Notes: a model not told the origin generated them from the sequence alone. DNA of 64,000 nt from Escherichia coli DSM 30083 = JCM 1649 = ATCC 11775 (GCF_003697165.2 NZ_CP033092.2:3782001-3846000); one strand, 5' to 3'. Numbered from the stretch's first letter, positions 51,300 to 61,877 are shown. Program-made: numbers and translations.

Positions 51300-52186
51300 G
51301 CTTTACCTCCGATGGCGTTATCCAGAATACGCACAAAGTGCATTGCAGAAAGCGTCGCACCATAGAACCAGACTGCAGGTACGCGCTGAAAGCGTCCGGC
51401 GCGGACAAACGGCATGGCCTGCCACAGCGGGGTTGCCATTAGCGCATCCATGTCTTTGCTGTTGTCGTGATCAAAACAGAGCACATCAACGTCTTTATAC
51501 GCTGCCAGACGATCGATACTGACGGCGGTACTGCCCCAGAAGTTGGTTTCCCCTTGCCAGGCATTTGGGATGCCGTACTCATCGAGAATTTCCTGGAACA
51601 AGCTGTTTGGACCGAAGACCAACATATGGCGCGGATCGATAAGCGTCGTCAGCAATAACGGGCGTGCACCACGCTTCACAAAGCGGGGTTTCATGCTGCG
51701 GATAAAGTCTTCATAGTGCGCTAAATGCGTTTCCGCTGCGCTTTGCAGGTTAAGTAAATCTGCCATTTCCGTCAGTGATTTACGCGCCATCGCCAGTGGC
51801 TGTTTGCCGTCGCTGAAGTTAAATCCGCGCCCCGGCGCAATACGTGCCAGCATTTCTGGTGAAGGGCCATATCCTGCAGACCAGACCATAAACGACGGTT
51901 TCATTTCGGTCAGCAGTTCAAGGTTGGGTTCTGTACGCAAACCAACGTCAATCACTGAGTCCGGCAATGGCGGTTCGCTGACCCACAGGCGATAGTTGAT
52001 GGTGTCCGCCACGCCGTAAGGCACGATGCCGAGCGCCAGCAGTAACTCCACCGGCAACCACTCCAGTGCCACAATACGATTGGGATCAATAACTGCCGCG
52101 TGGGCGGTATTCATCTGCCATAACAACGGAGAAAGCGCCATCGCCGTTAACAGTCGGCGGCGCGAAATAAGAGGTAAGCCGCTCAT
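51296..52186 (-). CDS. fhuD: Iron(III)-hydroxamate-binding periplasmic protein FhuD
   Basis: A 296-residue class III binding protein for ferrichrome, coprogen, aerobactin and albomycin. The signal peptide carries a twin-arginine-like SRRRLL (8-13), consistent with reported Tat export. ATG 52186 overlaps the fhuC stop by one base (TGATG); an apparent TTG one codon earlier is less likely. Overlaps fhuB by 4 nt. Confidence 0.97.
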   Translation of the reverse strand: MSGLPLISRRRLLTAMALSPLLWQMNTAHAAVIDPNRIVALEWLPVELLLALGIVPYGVADTINYRLWVSEPPLPDSVIDVGLRTEPNLELLTEMKPSFMVWSAGYGPSPEMLARIAPGRGFNFSDGKQPLAMARKSLTEMADLLNLQSAAETHLAHYEDFIRSMKPRFVKRGARPLLLTTLIDPRHMLVFGPNSLFQEILDEYGIPNAWQGETNFWGSTAVSIDRLAAYKDVDVLCFDHDNSKDMDALMATPLWQAMPFVRAGRFQRVPAVWFYGATLSAMHFVRILDNAIGGKA

Positions 52187-52983
52187 CAATAAACAAAACT
52201 CACAGGTGCAGCACCCGCCGGATGCGGCAGAATACCCATCGGGATGCCATAAATCATTTCGAGGGTTTCGCCGCGCATAATTTCCGCAGGCGTTCCCTGA
52301 GCAATCATTTCACCGCCGCGCAGGGCGACCAGATAATCACAGTAGCGCGCCGCCATATTTATATCGTGCAGCACGGCAATGACCGTCAGGCCTCGCTCCT
52401 GACTTAAACGATGCACCAGCGCCAGTACATCAACCTGGTGGGCGATATCCAGCGCCGAGGTCGGTTCGTCGAGCAACAGACAGCGGCTATCCTGCGCCAC
52501 CAGCATGGCGATCCACGCCCGTTGACGTTCGCCGCCAGAGAGGCTATCGACCAGCCGATGCGCCAGCGGTTTTAAGCCAACCAGCGAGATAGCTTCCTCG
52601 ACCTTTTCGCGATCTGCAGCACCAAAGCGCCCTAGTGCGCCATGCCACGGGTAACGACCAATCGCCACCAGTTCACGCACGGTCATCCCTTCTGCCGGAG
52701 GAAGCTGCTGCGGTAAATAAGCCACTTTGCGGGCAAACGCTTTGCTGCTCCAGCTTTCCAGCGGTTGGGCATCAAGAAGAATCTCCCCTTCCGACGGTGG
52801 CTGGTGACGACCAAGCATTTTGAGCAGAGTGGATTTACCAGAACCGTTGTGACCAATCAGACCAGTCACTTTCCCGGCAGGAAAGGTTAACGACAACGGA
52901 TGCAAAAGCGTGCGCCCGGGCACACGAAAGGAGATATTACGCAGTGCAAAAGTGGTATCGGAATGATTCGTGTATTCCTGCAT
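52186..52983 (-). CDS. fhuC: Iron(III)-hydroxamate importer, ATPase FhuC
   Basis: A 265-residue ABC ATPase. Walker A GHNGSGKST is at 44-52, the signature LSGGE is near 148, and Walker B CLLLDEP is near 168. The start ATG 52983 (MQEYTNH) follows fhuA by 50 nt; the frame's upstream extension reads through the fhuA end and was rejected. Confidence 0.98.
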   Translation of the reverse strand: MQEYTNHSDTTFALRNISFRVPGRTLLHPLSLTFPAGKVTGLIGHNGSGKSTLLKMLGRHQPPSEGEILLDAQPLESWSSKAFARKVAYLPQQLPPAEGMTVRELVAIGRYPWHGALGRFGAADREKVEEAISLVGLKPLAHRLVDSLSGGERQRAWIAMLVAQDSRCLLLDEPTSALDIAHQVDVLALVHRLSQERGLTVIAVLHDINMAARYCDYLVALRGGEMIAQGTPAEIMRGETLEMIYGIPMGILPHPAGAAPVSFVY

Positions 52984-53033
52984 AACAGCCAACTTGTGAA
53001 ACGGGCACGGAAATCCGTGCCCCAAAAGAGAAA

Positions 53034-55277
53034 TTAGAAACGGAAGGTTGCGGTTGCAACGACCTGACGTTCTGCGCCCCAGAAGCAACCATAAGTGTTA
53101 AAGCAGCTGGCGACGTATTCACGATCAAACAGGTTGTTGACATGCAGCGCCACGTTGGAGCCCGCCATGCCGACTCGCGCCAGATCATAACGCACTAACG
53201 CATCCACGACCGTATAACTTCCCACTTTAAAGGAGTTAGCCGGATCACCATAGCTGGAGCCAGTATAACGACCACCGGTGCCCAGCGTCAGACCTGAAAG
53301 CGGACCGTCAAAGAAGGTATAGTCAGCCCACAGCGAAGCCATGTGTTTTGGCACCTGTGCAGGCGTATTGCCTTTGTAGGTAGTATCGGTAGTGTATTCC
53401 GCATCGGTGTAAGTATAAGAACCGACTACGTTAACACTCGCCGACAGCGCCGCTTTCGCTTCGATTTCTACGCCACGAGCGCGGATCTCGCCACCTTCAA
53501 CCGAGAAGAAGGAACCCTCAGGGTCCGCCATCAGGTTGTTGGTTTTAGTAAGATTATACACGGCACCAGTAACTACAATCGGACGATCTTCCGGTACATA
53601 TTTCACGCCGACTTCATACTGCTTACCTTTAGACGGTGCGAAAATATTACCATCCTTCCCAACTTGCGAAGAAGGTTCAAACGATTCGCTATAGCTGAAG
53701 TATGGTGTTACACCATTATCAAACAGGTAGTTAACACCACCACGCCAGGTAAACTGTTTGTCATCACGTTTATCGGTCGTTCCCGCTACGCGGTTAAGAG
53801 ATTCTTGATCTGCCCAGTCGTAACGACCGCCCAGGGTGACCAGCACTTTATCCCACTGCGCCTGATCCTGAACATAAACGCCCGTTTGCTTCTGCTTATT
53901 CAGAATGCGGTACGGCCCGGAGTTATCCGGGTCTTTCGCATTGAAGTCAAAATCGGTATTCACCGGATTGTACAGATCGAGCAGTGGCACAGAGTCGTCG
54001 TAACCAAACCAGGCGTTGATGTCATTACGCATACGCATAAAGTCGACACCGGTCAGCAGAGTGTGGTCGATATCGCCAGTGGCAAACTTGCTCTGCAACT
54101 GGGTATCAACGGAGAAGTTTTGCAGCTTCTCATCATCAACGACGTATTTACGTGCCAGATAATGGCCTTTATCCGCTGGCGCTAATGCCGCACACTGTTT
54201 GCTGTAAGCATTCGCCGGATCGGAGCAGACGCCGTAACCATAAACGCTGTTTTGCGAGGTTTTGTTTTCAGCAAAGCGCAGGTTCTGACGCACAGTAAAG
54301 GTATCGTTAAATTCGTGATCGAAGCTGTAGCCGACCATCTTCTCGTTACGAGAATAGGTGTTGTTCTTCGCCCCTTCGTTAAAGTCTGTCGGCAGACGCT
54401 TACCGTTCGGCAGCGGCTCAACGGTTCCCTCTTTCGGCAACCAGCCGTAATAACCAGTTTCCGGCTCGTTCTGGAAGTAAGAAAGGAAGGTGAAATTGGT
54501 TTTATCATCCGGACGCCAGGTGAACGCCGGTGCAATAGCATAACGCTGCTCTTCTGACCCTTTCTGCTGGGCATTGGCAGAACGCGCAAGACCGGTCAGG
54601 CGATAAGAATAAACGCCGTCATCATCCAGCGCATCGCTGAAGTCAAAACCGGTCTGGAACAGGCTGTCAGTACCGGCTTTAAACTGAACTTCTTTCAGCG
54701 GTTCGGTGGTCGGACGCTTGCTGACCATATTCAACAGACCGCCAGGACTGCTTTTACCGTAAAGCACGGAAACCGGGCCACGCATAATTTCAGCACGTTC
54801 CAGCATATACGGGTCGATGACCGCATCGTTATAGAAGTTGCCCTGCAACTTCAGGCCATTCAGATAGTTATTCTGGCTTTGGCCTTCTGCCGCAAAACCG
54901 CGAATGATCAGGTGGTCATAGGTGTTGGATGCGCCACGCGTACCAACAGAGACACCCGGCGTATAGCTAAGCGCTTCTTTCACCGACTTAGGCTGATGCA
55001 GCGCCATCTCTTCAGCGGTGACGACAGAAATAGATTGAGGTACTTTTTGAATCGGCGTATCGGTTTTAGTGCCGGTAGCTGACTGTCGCGCCGCAATAGT
55101 TGCAGCCGGCCCCCATGCGCTTTCTTGCGGCGCAGGTGCAGCGGTAACGGTGATAGTGTCTTCTTTCGGTTCAACCGCTGCCTGTGCATAAACAGACATG
55201 CCGCTAACCGCTGTGGCTACTACAACTGCGATTTTACGCAGTGAGTGTTTTGGCTGAGCAGTTTTGGAAGGTGCCAT
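53034..55277 (-). CDS. fhuA: Ferrichrome outer-membrane receptor FhuA
   Basis: A 747-residue TonB-dependent receptor, also the entry site for phages T1, T5 and phi80, colicin M and microcin J25. The signal peptide is about 33 residues (ending VYAQA). The TonB box DTITVTA follows; a cork domain (about 1-160 mature) and a 22-strand barrel ending in Phe follow. The extracellular L4 region and Cys pairs are intact. Start ATG 55277; residue 3 is Pro here where I recall Arg in K-12, in the signal n-region. Confidence 0.98.
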   Translation of the reverse strand: MAPSKTAQPKHSLRKIAVVVATAVSGMSVYAQAAVEPKEDTITVTAAPAPQESAWGPAATIAARQSATGTKTDTPIQKVPQSISVVTAEEMALHQPKSVKEALSYTPGVSVGTRGASNTYDHLIIRGFAAEGQSQNNYLNGLKLQGNFYNDAVIDPYMLERAEIMRGPVSVLYGKSSPGGLLNMVSKRPTTEPLKEVQFKAGTDSLFQTGFDFSDALDDDGVYSYRLTGLARSANAQQKGSEEQRYAIAPAFTWRPDDKTNFTFLSYFQNEPETGYYGWLPKEGTVEPLPNGKRLPTDFNEGAKNNTYSRNEKMVGYSFDHEFNDTFTVRQNLRFAENKTSQNSVYGYGVCSDPANAYSKQCAALAPADKGHYLARKYVVDDEKLQNFSVDTQLQSKFATGDIDHTLLTGVDFMRMRNDINAWFGYDDSVPLLDLYNPVNTDFDFNAKDPDNSGPYRILNKQKQTGVYVQDQAQWDKVLVTLGGRYDWADQESLNRVAGTTDKRDDKQFTWRGGVNYLFDNGVTPYFSYSESFEPSSQVGKDGNIFAPSKGKQYEVGVKYVPEDRPIVVTGAVYNLTKTNNLMADPEGSFFSVEGGEIRARGVEIEAKAALSASVNVVGSYTYTDAEYTTDTTYKGNTPAQVPKHMASLWADYTFFDGPLSGLTLGTGGRYTGSSYGDPANSFKVGSYTVVDALVRYDLARVGMAGSNVALHVNNLFDREYVASCFNTYGCFWGAERQVVATATFRF

Positions 55278-55315
55278 TGGTATTTCTCTGGTGTAAAGTG
55301 AATGATAACGTAAAC

Positions 55316-55334
55316 GAGAATGATTATTATAAAG
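55316..55334 (-). promoter_or_regulatory. Fur box and -10 of the fhuACDB promoter
   Basis: GAGAATGATTATTATAAAG matches 13 of 19 positions of the Fur consensus. It overlaps a minus-strand TATAAT (55326-55331). Similar AATGATAACG sequence adjoins it (55301-55310), suggesting extended Fur polymers. This fits iron repression of the operon. Confidence 0.8.
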
Positions 55335-55455
55335 ATGAGATAATATTCGAAACGCTGGCGGGTTCGCAAGCGGTACGCAATCTGCGCATTCCTGAAGGGT
55401 CAATAAACAATCAGATGAAAAGAAAGGGTTAATACTTTGGAGGGGATGTTATTTT

Positions 55456-55480
55456 ACCGGATGGCAGCTCGCCATCCGGT
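55456..55480 (-). terminator. Stem-loop downstream of mrcB
   Basis: ACCGGATGGC and GCCATCCGGT form a perfect 10-bp stem around a 5-nt loop, 16 nt after the mrcB stop. The downstream minus-strand sequence (AAAATAAC) lacks a T run, so it may be a 3'-end stabilising hairpin rather than an intrinsic terminator. The remainder of 55278-55496 is the fhuA promoter. Confidence 0.5.
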
Positions 55481-55496
55481 ATATCACGCTTAGACG

Positions 55497-58031
55497 TTAA
55501 TTACTCCCAAACATATCTTTAATCCAACCGGCTACACCGTCGCTGTCTTTCTGCTCTTGCTGAGCAGGTTGCTGTTGCGGCTGTTGCTGCGGCTGAGAAG
55601 ACTGATCAAACGGATTGCCTGACGGTTGCTGCTGCATCTCACTCTGCTGGCACAGCGATTGCGGATCGCTGGTCCAGACCGGCAAGACACGCATACCACC
55701 GCTGCAAACAAAGTTGCCGTCGTAGTCCACGCCCATATCTGCAATATCTTCCGGCGGAACAAGATTCAGCGGTGTTGGCGTCTGGTTAGCCAGATAACGC
55801 TGATAAATCGACATTGCCCCGCTGGCACCATACAGTTTGGTCGGCTGGTTGTTATCACGGCCGACCCAGGTGATGGTCACCGTGCTCCCATCAATGCCCG
55901 CAAACCAGGTATCTACGTTATTGTTGGTAGTCCCTGTTTTCCCTGCCAGATGCAGGTTCGGGTATTTCGCCCCAAGCTGACGACCCGTACCGCGTTGTAC
56001 AACCTGCTGCATGGTCCATAGTGTCAGATACGCCGCCTGCGCCGGAACAGCGCGTTCCGCCTGCGGGAAGCTCTGATACAACACCTTGCCGTCTTCTGCG
56101 ATGACTGAACGTAGCGCGGAAAGCGGAGCACGATTACCACCGCTGGCGATAGTCTGGAAGGCCTGCGCCACTTCGATTGGCGTTAAGTTCAACGCCCCCA
56201 ACAACATTGCTGGAACTGGATTCAGTTGATCTTTCGGCACACCCAGTTTAATCCAGGTCTCCGTAACCGCAGGTAGCCCCAACGCCATGCCCAGATTCAC
56301 CGTCGGCACGTTCATCGAACGGGTCAACGCATCTACCAGCATCACCCTGCCACTTTCGCTATAACGACGATCATCGTTCTGCGGTGACCAGACCTGGCCA
56401 TTCGGCTGACGCAGCGCGATTGGCGCATCGGCAATCCACGTATTCAAACGATAGATTTTCGGCTGGCTTAAGGCCGTTAGATAAGTCGCTGGTTTTGCAA
56501 GGGAACCAATCGAACGACGCGCCTGCATCGCACGGTTGTAGCCCGCAAACTGCGGCTCAGAACCACCGACCATCGCACGAACTTCACCGCTAAAGCGGTC
56601 AACAACCACAATCGCGGTTTCAAGATCGCTCAACTTACGCTGTTTCTTCAGTGCCGGAATGCCTTCCACGGCGGCTTTTTCTGCCGCGTCCTGGGCCACC
56701 GAGTCAAAGGTAGTGAAGATCTTCACGCCGGAGAGATCTTTTACCTTATCGCCTAATTTCGCCTGCAGCTCCTGACGCACCAGCTGCATAAAGGCTGGCT
56801 GAGGAGAGATCACCCCACCGCGCGGCTGAACACCCAGCGGACGCGCACTCAGCATGTCGTAGAGTTCTTGATCAATAATTTGTTGCTGTTGCAGCAAACG
56901 TAGTACCAGGTTACGTCGCTCCAGCGCCAGTTTCGGGTTACGCCACGGGTTGTAGATGGACGCCCCTTTCACCATACCCACCAACAGCGCCTGCTGATCG
57001 AGGCTCAATTCTTCTACCGGGCGACCAAAGTAATACAAGCTCGCCAGCGGGAAGCCGCGGATTTCGTTGTCGCCGCTCTGACCGAGATACACCTCGTTCA
57101 TATACAGCTCAAGAATACGGTCTTTGCTGTAACGCGCGTCCATGATCAGCGCCATGTAGGCTTCGTTCGCTTTACGCCAGTAAGAACGCTCGCTGGAGAG
57201 GAACAGGTTTTTAACCAACTGTTGCGTCAGCGTACTCGCCCCCTGCACCGTGCGTCCGGCAGTCAGGTTTGCCAGCACCGCACGTCCGATTGAGTAGAGA
57301 CTGATCCCATCATGCTCGTAGAAATGACGGTCTTCTGTCGCCAGCAAAGTATCCACCAGCAAATCCGGGAAACCACTGCGCGGCACAAACAGACGCTGCT
57401 CACCGTTTGGCGAAGAAATCATGGTGATCAGGCGCGGATCAAGACGGAAGAAACCGAACTGACGGTTGTTCTCCATATTGACGATCGTCGCCAGATGATC
57501 GCCATCAAAGGTCAGACGCGCGCGCACCTGCCCTTCTTTGCTGTCCGGGAAATCAAACGGACGGCGGATCATCTCAATGCTGTTGGCCTGTACGGTAAAC
57601 TCGCCAGGACGGGTCATTTTCGACACCTGGCGATACTGGGTCGCCTCCAGCAGCTTCACCATCTCGTTCTTGCTGATGGTCATGTCTGGCTCAAGGTTGA
57701 CCATTCGACCATAAACTGCCGCGGGCAATTGCCAGACCTTGCCATCAATACGGCTACGAATTTTTTGATCGAGATAAACGCCGTAAATGGCGATCAGCAC
57801 GGCAAAAACGATAGCCAGTTTTAGCAGCAGCCATAGCCAGCCGCGTTTGCCACGAGGCTTACGCCCTTTGCCTTTGCCCTTACCTTTGCGCGGCATCGGT
57901 TCTTCATCCTCATAGTCATCATAATCGTCGTAATCATCGTCATCTTCGTAACGACGACGGCTTACCTTTTGTTTGACCGGACGCGTCGGTTTCCCTTTGC
58001 GTCCAATTGGCTCGCGGTCATTCCCGGCCAT
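55497..58031 (-). CDS. mrcB: Penicillin-binding protein 1B
   Basis: An 844-residue bifunctional class A PBP. A cytoplasmic acidic/basic tail (residues about 28-65, Asp/Tyr then Lys/Gly rich) precedes one membrane helix (about 66-87) and a UB2H domain that binds LpoB. The glycosyltransferase (TEDRHFYEHDG, Glu233) and transpeptidase (SIGSLAKP, Ser510; KTGTT) follow. The C-terminus is Gln-rich. ATG 58031 is the long (alpha) form; Met46 (57896) is the known internal start of the gamma form. A 5-codon upstream extension was rejected. Confidence 0.98.
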   Translation of the reverse strand: MAGNDREPIGRKGKPTRPVKQKVSRRRYEDDDDYDDYDDYEDEEPMPRKGKGKGKGRKPRGKRGWLWLLLKLAIVFAVLIAIYGVYLDQKIRSRIDGKVWQLPAAVYGRMVNLEPDMTISKNEMVKLLEATQYRQVSKMTRPGEFTVQANSIEMIRRPFDFPDSKEGQVRARLTFDGDHLATIVNMENNRQFGFFRLDPRLITMISSPNGEQRLFVPRSGFPDLLVDTLLATEDRHFYEHDGISLYSIGRAVLANLTAGRTVQGASTLTQQLVKNLFLSSERSYWRKANEAYMALIMDARYSKDRILELYMNEVYLGQSGDNEIRGFPLASLYYFGRPVEELSLDQQALLVGMVKGASIYNPWRNPKLALERRNLVLRLLQQQQIIDQELYDMLSARPLGVQPRGGVISPQPAFMQLVRQELQAKLGDKVKDLSGVKIFTTFDSVAQDAAEKAAVEGIPALKKQRKLSDLETAIVVVDRFSGEVRAMVGGSEPQFAGYNRAMQARRSIGSLAKPATYLTALSQPKIYRLNTWIADAPIALRQPNGQVWSPQNDDRRYSESGRVMLVDALTRSMNVPTVNLGMALGLPAVTETWIKLGVPKDQLNPVPAMLLGALNLTPIEVAQAFQTIASGGNRAPLSALRSVIAEDGKVLYQSFPQAERAVPAQAAYLTLWTMQQVVQRGTGRQLGAKYPNLHLAGKTGTTNNNVDTWFAGIDGSTVTITWVGRDNNQPTKLYGASGAMSIYQRYLANQTPTPLNLVPPEDIADMGVDYDGNFVCSGGMRVLPVWTSDPQSLCQQSEMQQQPSGNPFDQSSQPQQQPQQQPAQQEQKDSDGVAGWIKDMFGSN

Positions 58032-58124
58032 GCTTTTTCTCCGCAATATTCAGGCGCAAAAGCCCGATTTTCTGTTCTTCTGTTGCAAGACAGAAGAAGA
58101 TATCTCTCAAATTTGCTTTGGTCT

Positions 58125-60554
58125 TCACGAATACTTTTTCGTTCGTCGCGTCGGTGCGGTGTTTGCCGGGTCGTCCGGCCAGACATGTTTGGGATAACGC
58201 CCTTTCATCTCTTTTTGCACCTCACGGTACGCTCCTTTCCAGAAGGCGCTCAAATCACGCGTGATTTGCAGCGGCCTTTGGGCAGGGGAAAGCAACTCCA
58301 GCACCAACGGTACGCGCCCCTGGGCGATAGTCGGATTAGTGGCCTCACCAAACATCTCCTGCATTCTCACCGCCAGCGCGGGCGGGTTATCTTCATGGTA
58401 ACGAATGGCGATCCGGCTTCCCGTCGGCACAGTGTAATGCGCAGGCAATTCACTATCCAGACGTTGCTGCATTACCCAATCAAGTAATCCACGCAGTGCC
58501 TGATAAATATCGAGTGATTTCAGGCCGCGTAGCGAATGCACGCCTGTCATATGCGGCAGTAGCCACGTTTCCAGCGTCGCCAACAAACTTTCATCATCAA
58601 CCGCTGGCCAGTCATATTCCGGCAACCACTTTGCGGCGCATAACAAACGCAAGCGTAGCTGTTCCGCTTCCGCCGTCCAGTTGAGCACGCTTAAACCTTT
58701 ATCACGAATGCCGTTAAGCATCGCCTGATGCAACTCGTCTTCCGAGGGTTTCGCCAGCGGTTGCACTTTAACCATCAACTGACCAATTTGCAGCCGACGC
58801 CAGGCTTTCAGCGTACCTTGCGCGTCATCCCACTCCACAGTGTCAGACTGCTGTACCAGCTGCGGGCAGCGTTGTACTAACTCATCAATATCGACCGGCA
58901 GCGCCAGTAAAATCCGTGCATCCGGTGAGGCGCTGCCCTGCAATAATAACGGTGCGATCAACCATTCGTGGCGGCTTAGCGCATCGTCGGCATCGAGCAT
59001 CGCCCCCATGCCGTTCGCCAGTTGATAGCGTTCATCTTGCCCACGGCGACGAGCAATGCGATCGGCATACGCTCTGGCAAGTAGCGGCGCGATAAGCGAA
59101 CTGTCTGCCTCACCGCCGCGTACGTTTAAGCGTTTTAACAGTTGCTGACTACGTTGCTGCCAGGCGGGTTGATTGCGCGAAAACGCCACGCCCAGGTCAC
59201 TATTGCCCATCCGTGGCGGCTCTTCGAGAATGGCGGCAATTTTTGCCGCGGTAGCAGCTTCGTCGTCGTTCTTCGCGCTAACCAGCATTGCCGCTAAACG
59301 CGGATCGTTACCCAGCGTTGCCATTTTTTGCCCTTGCGCACTAAGCCGTTCACCGTCCAGCGCCCCCAGCATCCGTAACAGGCGTTTCGCGGCCAGTAGA
59401 TTCACCGTTGGCGGTTGATCCAGCCAGCTCATCTGCGCCGGATCGCTGCATCCCCATTGCAGTAATTCCATCAGCAAACCGGAAAGATCGCTTTGTAAGA
59501 TCTCCGGTTCACTTTGTGCGGCAGCGCGTTCTGCTTGTTCTTTGGCGATTAAATGCAGGCAGATACCCGGCTCCAGACGCCCGGCACGCCCGGCACGTTG
59601 CGTCATCGACGCCTGACTAACGCGTTGAGTAACCAGCCGCGTAAGCCCTGTACGCGGATCAAAACGCGCCACACGCTCCTGGGCACAATCCACCACCAGA
59701 CGAATACCTTCGATGGTTAAACTGGTTTCAGCAATATTGGTCGCCAGCACCACTTTACGCATCCCTTGCGGTGCCGGGAGGATCGCTTTTCGCTGATCGT
59801 TCAGCGACAACGCGCCATACAGCGGGCAGAGCAACACATCACTGCCGATGCGTGAAGCCAGTTGTTCCTGCACACGCTGAATTTCTCCGACGCCAGGTAA
59901 AAATAACAGTAATGATCCACTTTCCTGACGCAGCATTTCGGCGGTGGCAACCGCGACGGCTTCGTCAAAACGCTGATGAGCGGGCAGCGGCAAATAACGG
60001 CGTTCAACCGGAAACGAGCGCCCTTCTGAGATGACGACGGGCGCTTCTGGCAGCATTTGCTGCAAGCGGTCGTTGTCCAGCGTAGCCGACATAATCAGCA
60101 GTTTAAGGTCATCACGCAGACCTTGTTGCACATCGAGTAACAGCGCCAACGCCAAATCCGCCTGCAAGCTGCGCTCATGAAATTCATCAAGGATCACCAA
60201 TCCAACACCGCTCAGTTCCGGGTCACGCTGGATCATCCGCGTCAGCACGCCTTCGGTAACCACTTCCAGGCGGGTATTCGGCCCGACGCAGTTTTGCGCA
60301 CGCATCCGGTAGCCAACGGTATCGCCTGGCTTTTCGTTAAGCAGCTCCGCCAGTCGTTGCGCAACGTTACGCGCCGCCAGACGACGCGGCTCCAGCAGGA
60401 TAATTTTCCCGTTAATGCCGGGATGCGCCAGCAGTTGCAGCGGCAGCCAGGTTGATTTCCCGGCCCCGGTCGGCGCACTTAATAACACCTGCGATGCACC
60501 ATCGAGGGCAGCAAGTAACTCAGGTAAGACGGCAGCAACGGGCAACGACGACAC
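58125..60554 (-). CDS. hrpB: ATP-dependent RNA helicase-like protein HrpB
   Basis: An 809-residue DEAH-box helicase family protein. Walker A SAPTGAGKST (about 27-36), DEFH (motif II, near 118), SAT (motif III) and QRAGRAGR (motif VI) are all present, followed by the HrpB-specific C-terminal domain. No function is firmly established in E. coli. GTG 60554 (SSLPVAA next) sits behind CTGGAG; a 15-codon extension to 60599 crowds the thpR promoter region. Divergent from thpR. Confidence 0.95.
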   Translation of the reverse strand: MSSLPVAAVLPELLAALDGASQVLLSAPTGAGKSTWLPLQLLAHPGINGKIILLEPRRLAARNVAQRLAELLNEKPGDTVGYRMRAQNCVGPNTRLEVVTEGVLTRMIQRDPELSGVGLVILDEFHERSLQADLALALLLDVQQGLRDDLKLLIMSATLDNDRLQQMLPEAPVVISEGRSFPVERRYLPLPAHQRFDEAVAVATAEMLRQESGSLLLFLPGVGEIQRVQEQLASRIGSDVLLCPLYGALSLNDQRKAILPAPQGMRKVVLATNIAETSLTIEGIRLVVDCAQERVARFDPRTGLTRLVTQRVSQASMTQRAGRAGRLEPGICLHLIAKEQAERAAAQSEPEILQSDLSGLLMELLQWGCSDPAQMSWLDQPPTVNLLAAKRLLRMLGALDGERLSAQGQKMATLGNDPRLAAMLVSAKNDDEAATAAKIAAILEEPPRMGNSDLGVAFSRNQPAWQQRSQQLLKRLNVRGGEADSSLIAPLLARAYADRIARRRGQDERYQLANGMGAMLDADDALSRHEWLIAPLLLQGSASPDARILLALPVDIDELVQRCPQLVQQSDTVEWDDAQGTLKAWRRLQIGQLMVKVQPLAKPSEDELHQAMLNGIRDKGLSVLNWTAEAEQLRLRLLCAAKWLPEYDWPAVDDESLLATLETWLLPHMTGVHSLRGLKSLDIYQALRGLLDWVMQQRLDSELPAHYTVPTGSRIAIRYHEDNPPALAVRMQEMFGEATNPTIAQGRVPLVLELLSPAQRPLQITRDLSAFWKGAYREVQKEMKGRYPKHVWPDDPANTAPTRRTKKYS

Positions 60555-60627
60555 AAAACGCTCCAGAGGGTTAACATTCTTCGCGCCACATTGTAGCATC
60601 GCGGTAATTCATAACCGAGTGCCTCAC

Positions 60628-61158
60628 ATGTCTGAACCGCAACGGCTGTTCTTTGCTATCGACTTACCTGCAGAAATCCGCGAACAGATTATCCGCTGGC
60701 GCGCCACACACTTCCCACCTGAGGCGGGACGTCCGGTCGCCGCCGATAATTTGCATCTGACTCTGGCATTTTTAGGCGAAGTGAGCGCAGAGAAAGAGAA
60801 GGCGCTTTCTCTTTTAGCCGGACGGATTCGTCAACCTGGTTTCACACTCACGCTTGATGACGCCGGTCAATGGCTGCGTTCGCGTGTGGTGTGGTTAGGG
60901 ATGCGACAGCCGCCACGCGGCTTAATCCAGCTGGCGAATATGCTCCGTTCACAGGCTGCCCGCAGCGGTTGTTTTCAAAGCAATCGTCCGTTTCATCCAC
61001 ATATTACCTTATTGCGCGACGCCAGCGAGGCGGTGACAATCCCGCCGCCAGGTTTTAACTGGTCGTATACGGTGACGGAGTTCACCCTTTACGCCTCCTC
61101 GTTTGCCCGTGGACGCACACGCTACACGCCGCTAAAACGCTGGGCGCTAACGCAATAA
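60628..61158 (+). CDS. thpR: RNA 2',3'-cyclic phosphodiesterase ThpR (LigT)
   Basis: A 176-residue 2H phosphoesterase first isolated as a 2'-5' RNA ligase. The two HxT motifs are HLT (43-45) and HIT (about 125-127). ATG 60628 (MSEPQRLFF) was chosen; the frame continues upstream to 60415 only as the antisense of hrpB. sfsA follows after 14 nt. Confidence 0.96.
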
Positions 61159-61172
61159 CAAGGATTGTCGCA

Positions 61173-61877
61173 ATGGAATTTTCTCCCCCTCTACAGCGCG
61201 CGACGCTAATTCAGCGTTACAAACGTTTTTTAGCCGATGTGATCACACCCGATGGTCGCGAATTAACGCTACACTGCCCGAATACGGGTGCGATGACCGG
61301 TTGTGCAACGCCTGGCGATACCGTCTGGTATTCGACTTCAGACAACACCAAACGGAAATACCCACACACCTGGGAATTAACTCAAAGCCAGAGCGGCGCA
61401 ATTATTTGCGTCAATACGCTTTGGGCTAACAGGTTGACGAAAGAGGCTATCCTTAATGAATCAATTTCAGAGCTGGCAGGCTATAGCTCGCTGAAAAGCG
61501 AAGTAAAATACGGCGCCGAACGCAGCCGTATTGACTTTATGTTGCAGGCGGATTCGCGTCCAGACTGCTATATTGAAGTGAAATCGGTTACGTTAGCGGA
61601 GAACGAACAGGGATATTTTCCCGATGCGGTCACTGAACGAGGTCAGAAACACCTTCGGGAGTTGATGAGCGTAGCGGCTGAAGGCCAGCGTGCGGTTATC
61701 TTTTTCGCCGTGCTGCATTCAGCCATTACACGGTTTTCACCCGCGCGCCACATCGATGAGAAATACGCGCAACTATTGTCAGAAGCTCAACAGAGGGGGG
61801 TAGAAATTCTGGCTTACAAAGCGGAACTTTCTGCCGAAGGCATGGCTCTTAAAAAATCACTACCGGTTACATTGTAG
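61173..61877 (+). CDS. sfsA: Sugar fermentation stimulation protein SfsA
   Basis: A 234-residue protein that in multicopy raises maltose genes in a cya-related background. The sequence has an N-terminal OB-like DNA-binding domain and a nuclease-like C-terminal fold (RSIDFML and CYIEVKS, about 130-150, resemble a PD-(D/E)XK core). Actual activity is unresolved. Probably in one transcript with thpR. Confidence 0.93.

Noticed and set aside
57840..57960. Repetitive DNA at the mrcB N-terminus (Asp/Tyr and Lys/Gly codons)
   Set aside because: It encodes the normal cytoplasmic tail of PBP1B with the same residues as K-12, as I recall; it is not an expanded repeat.
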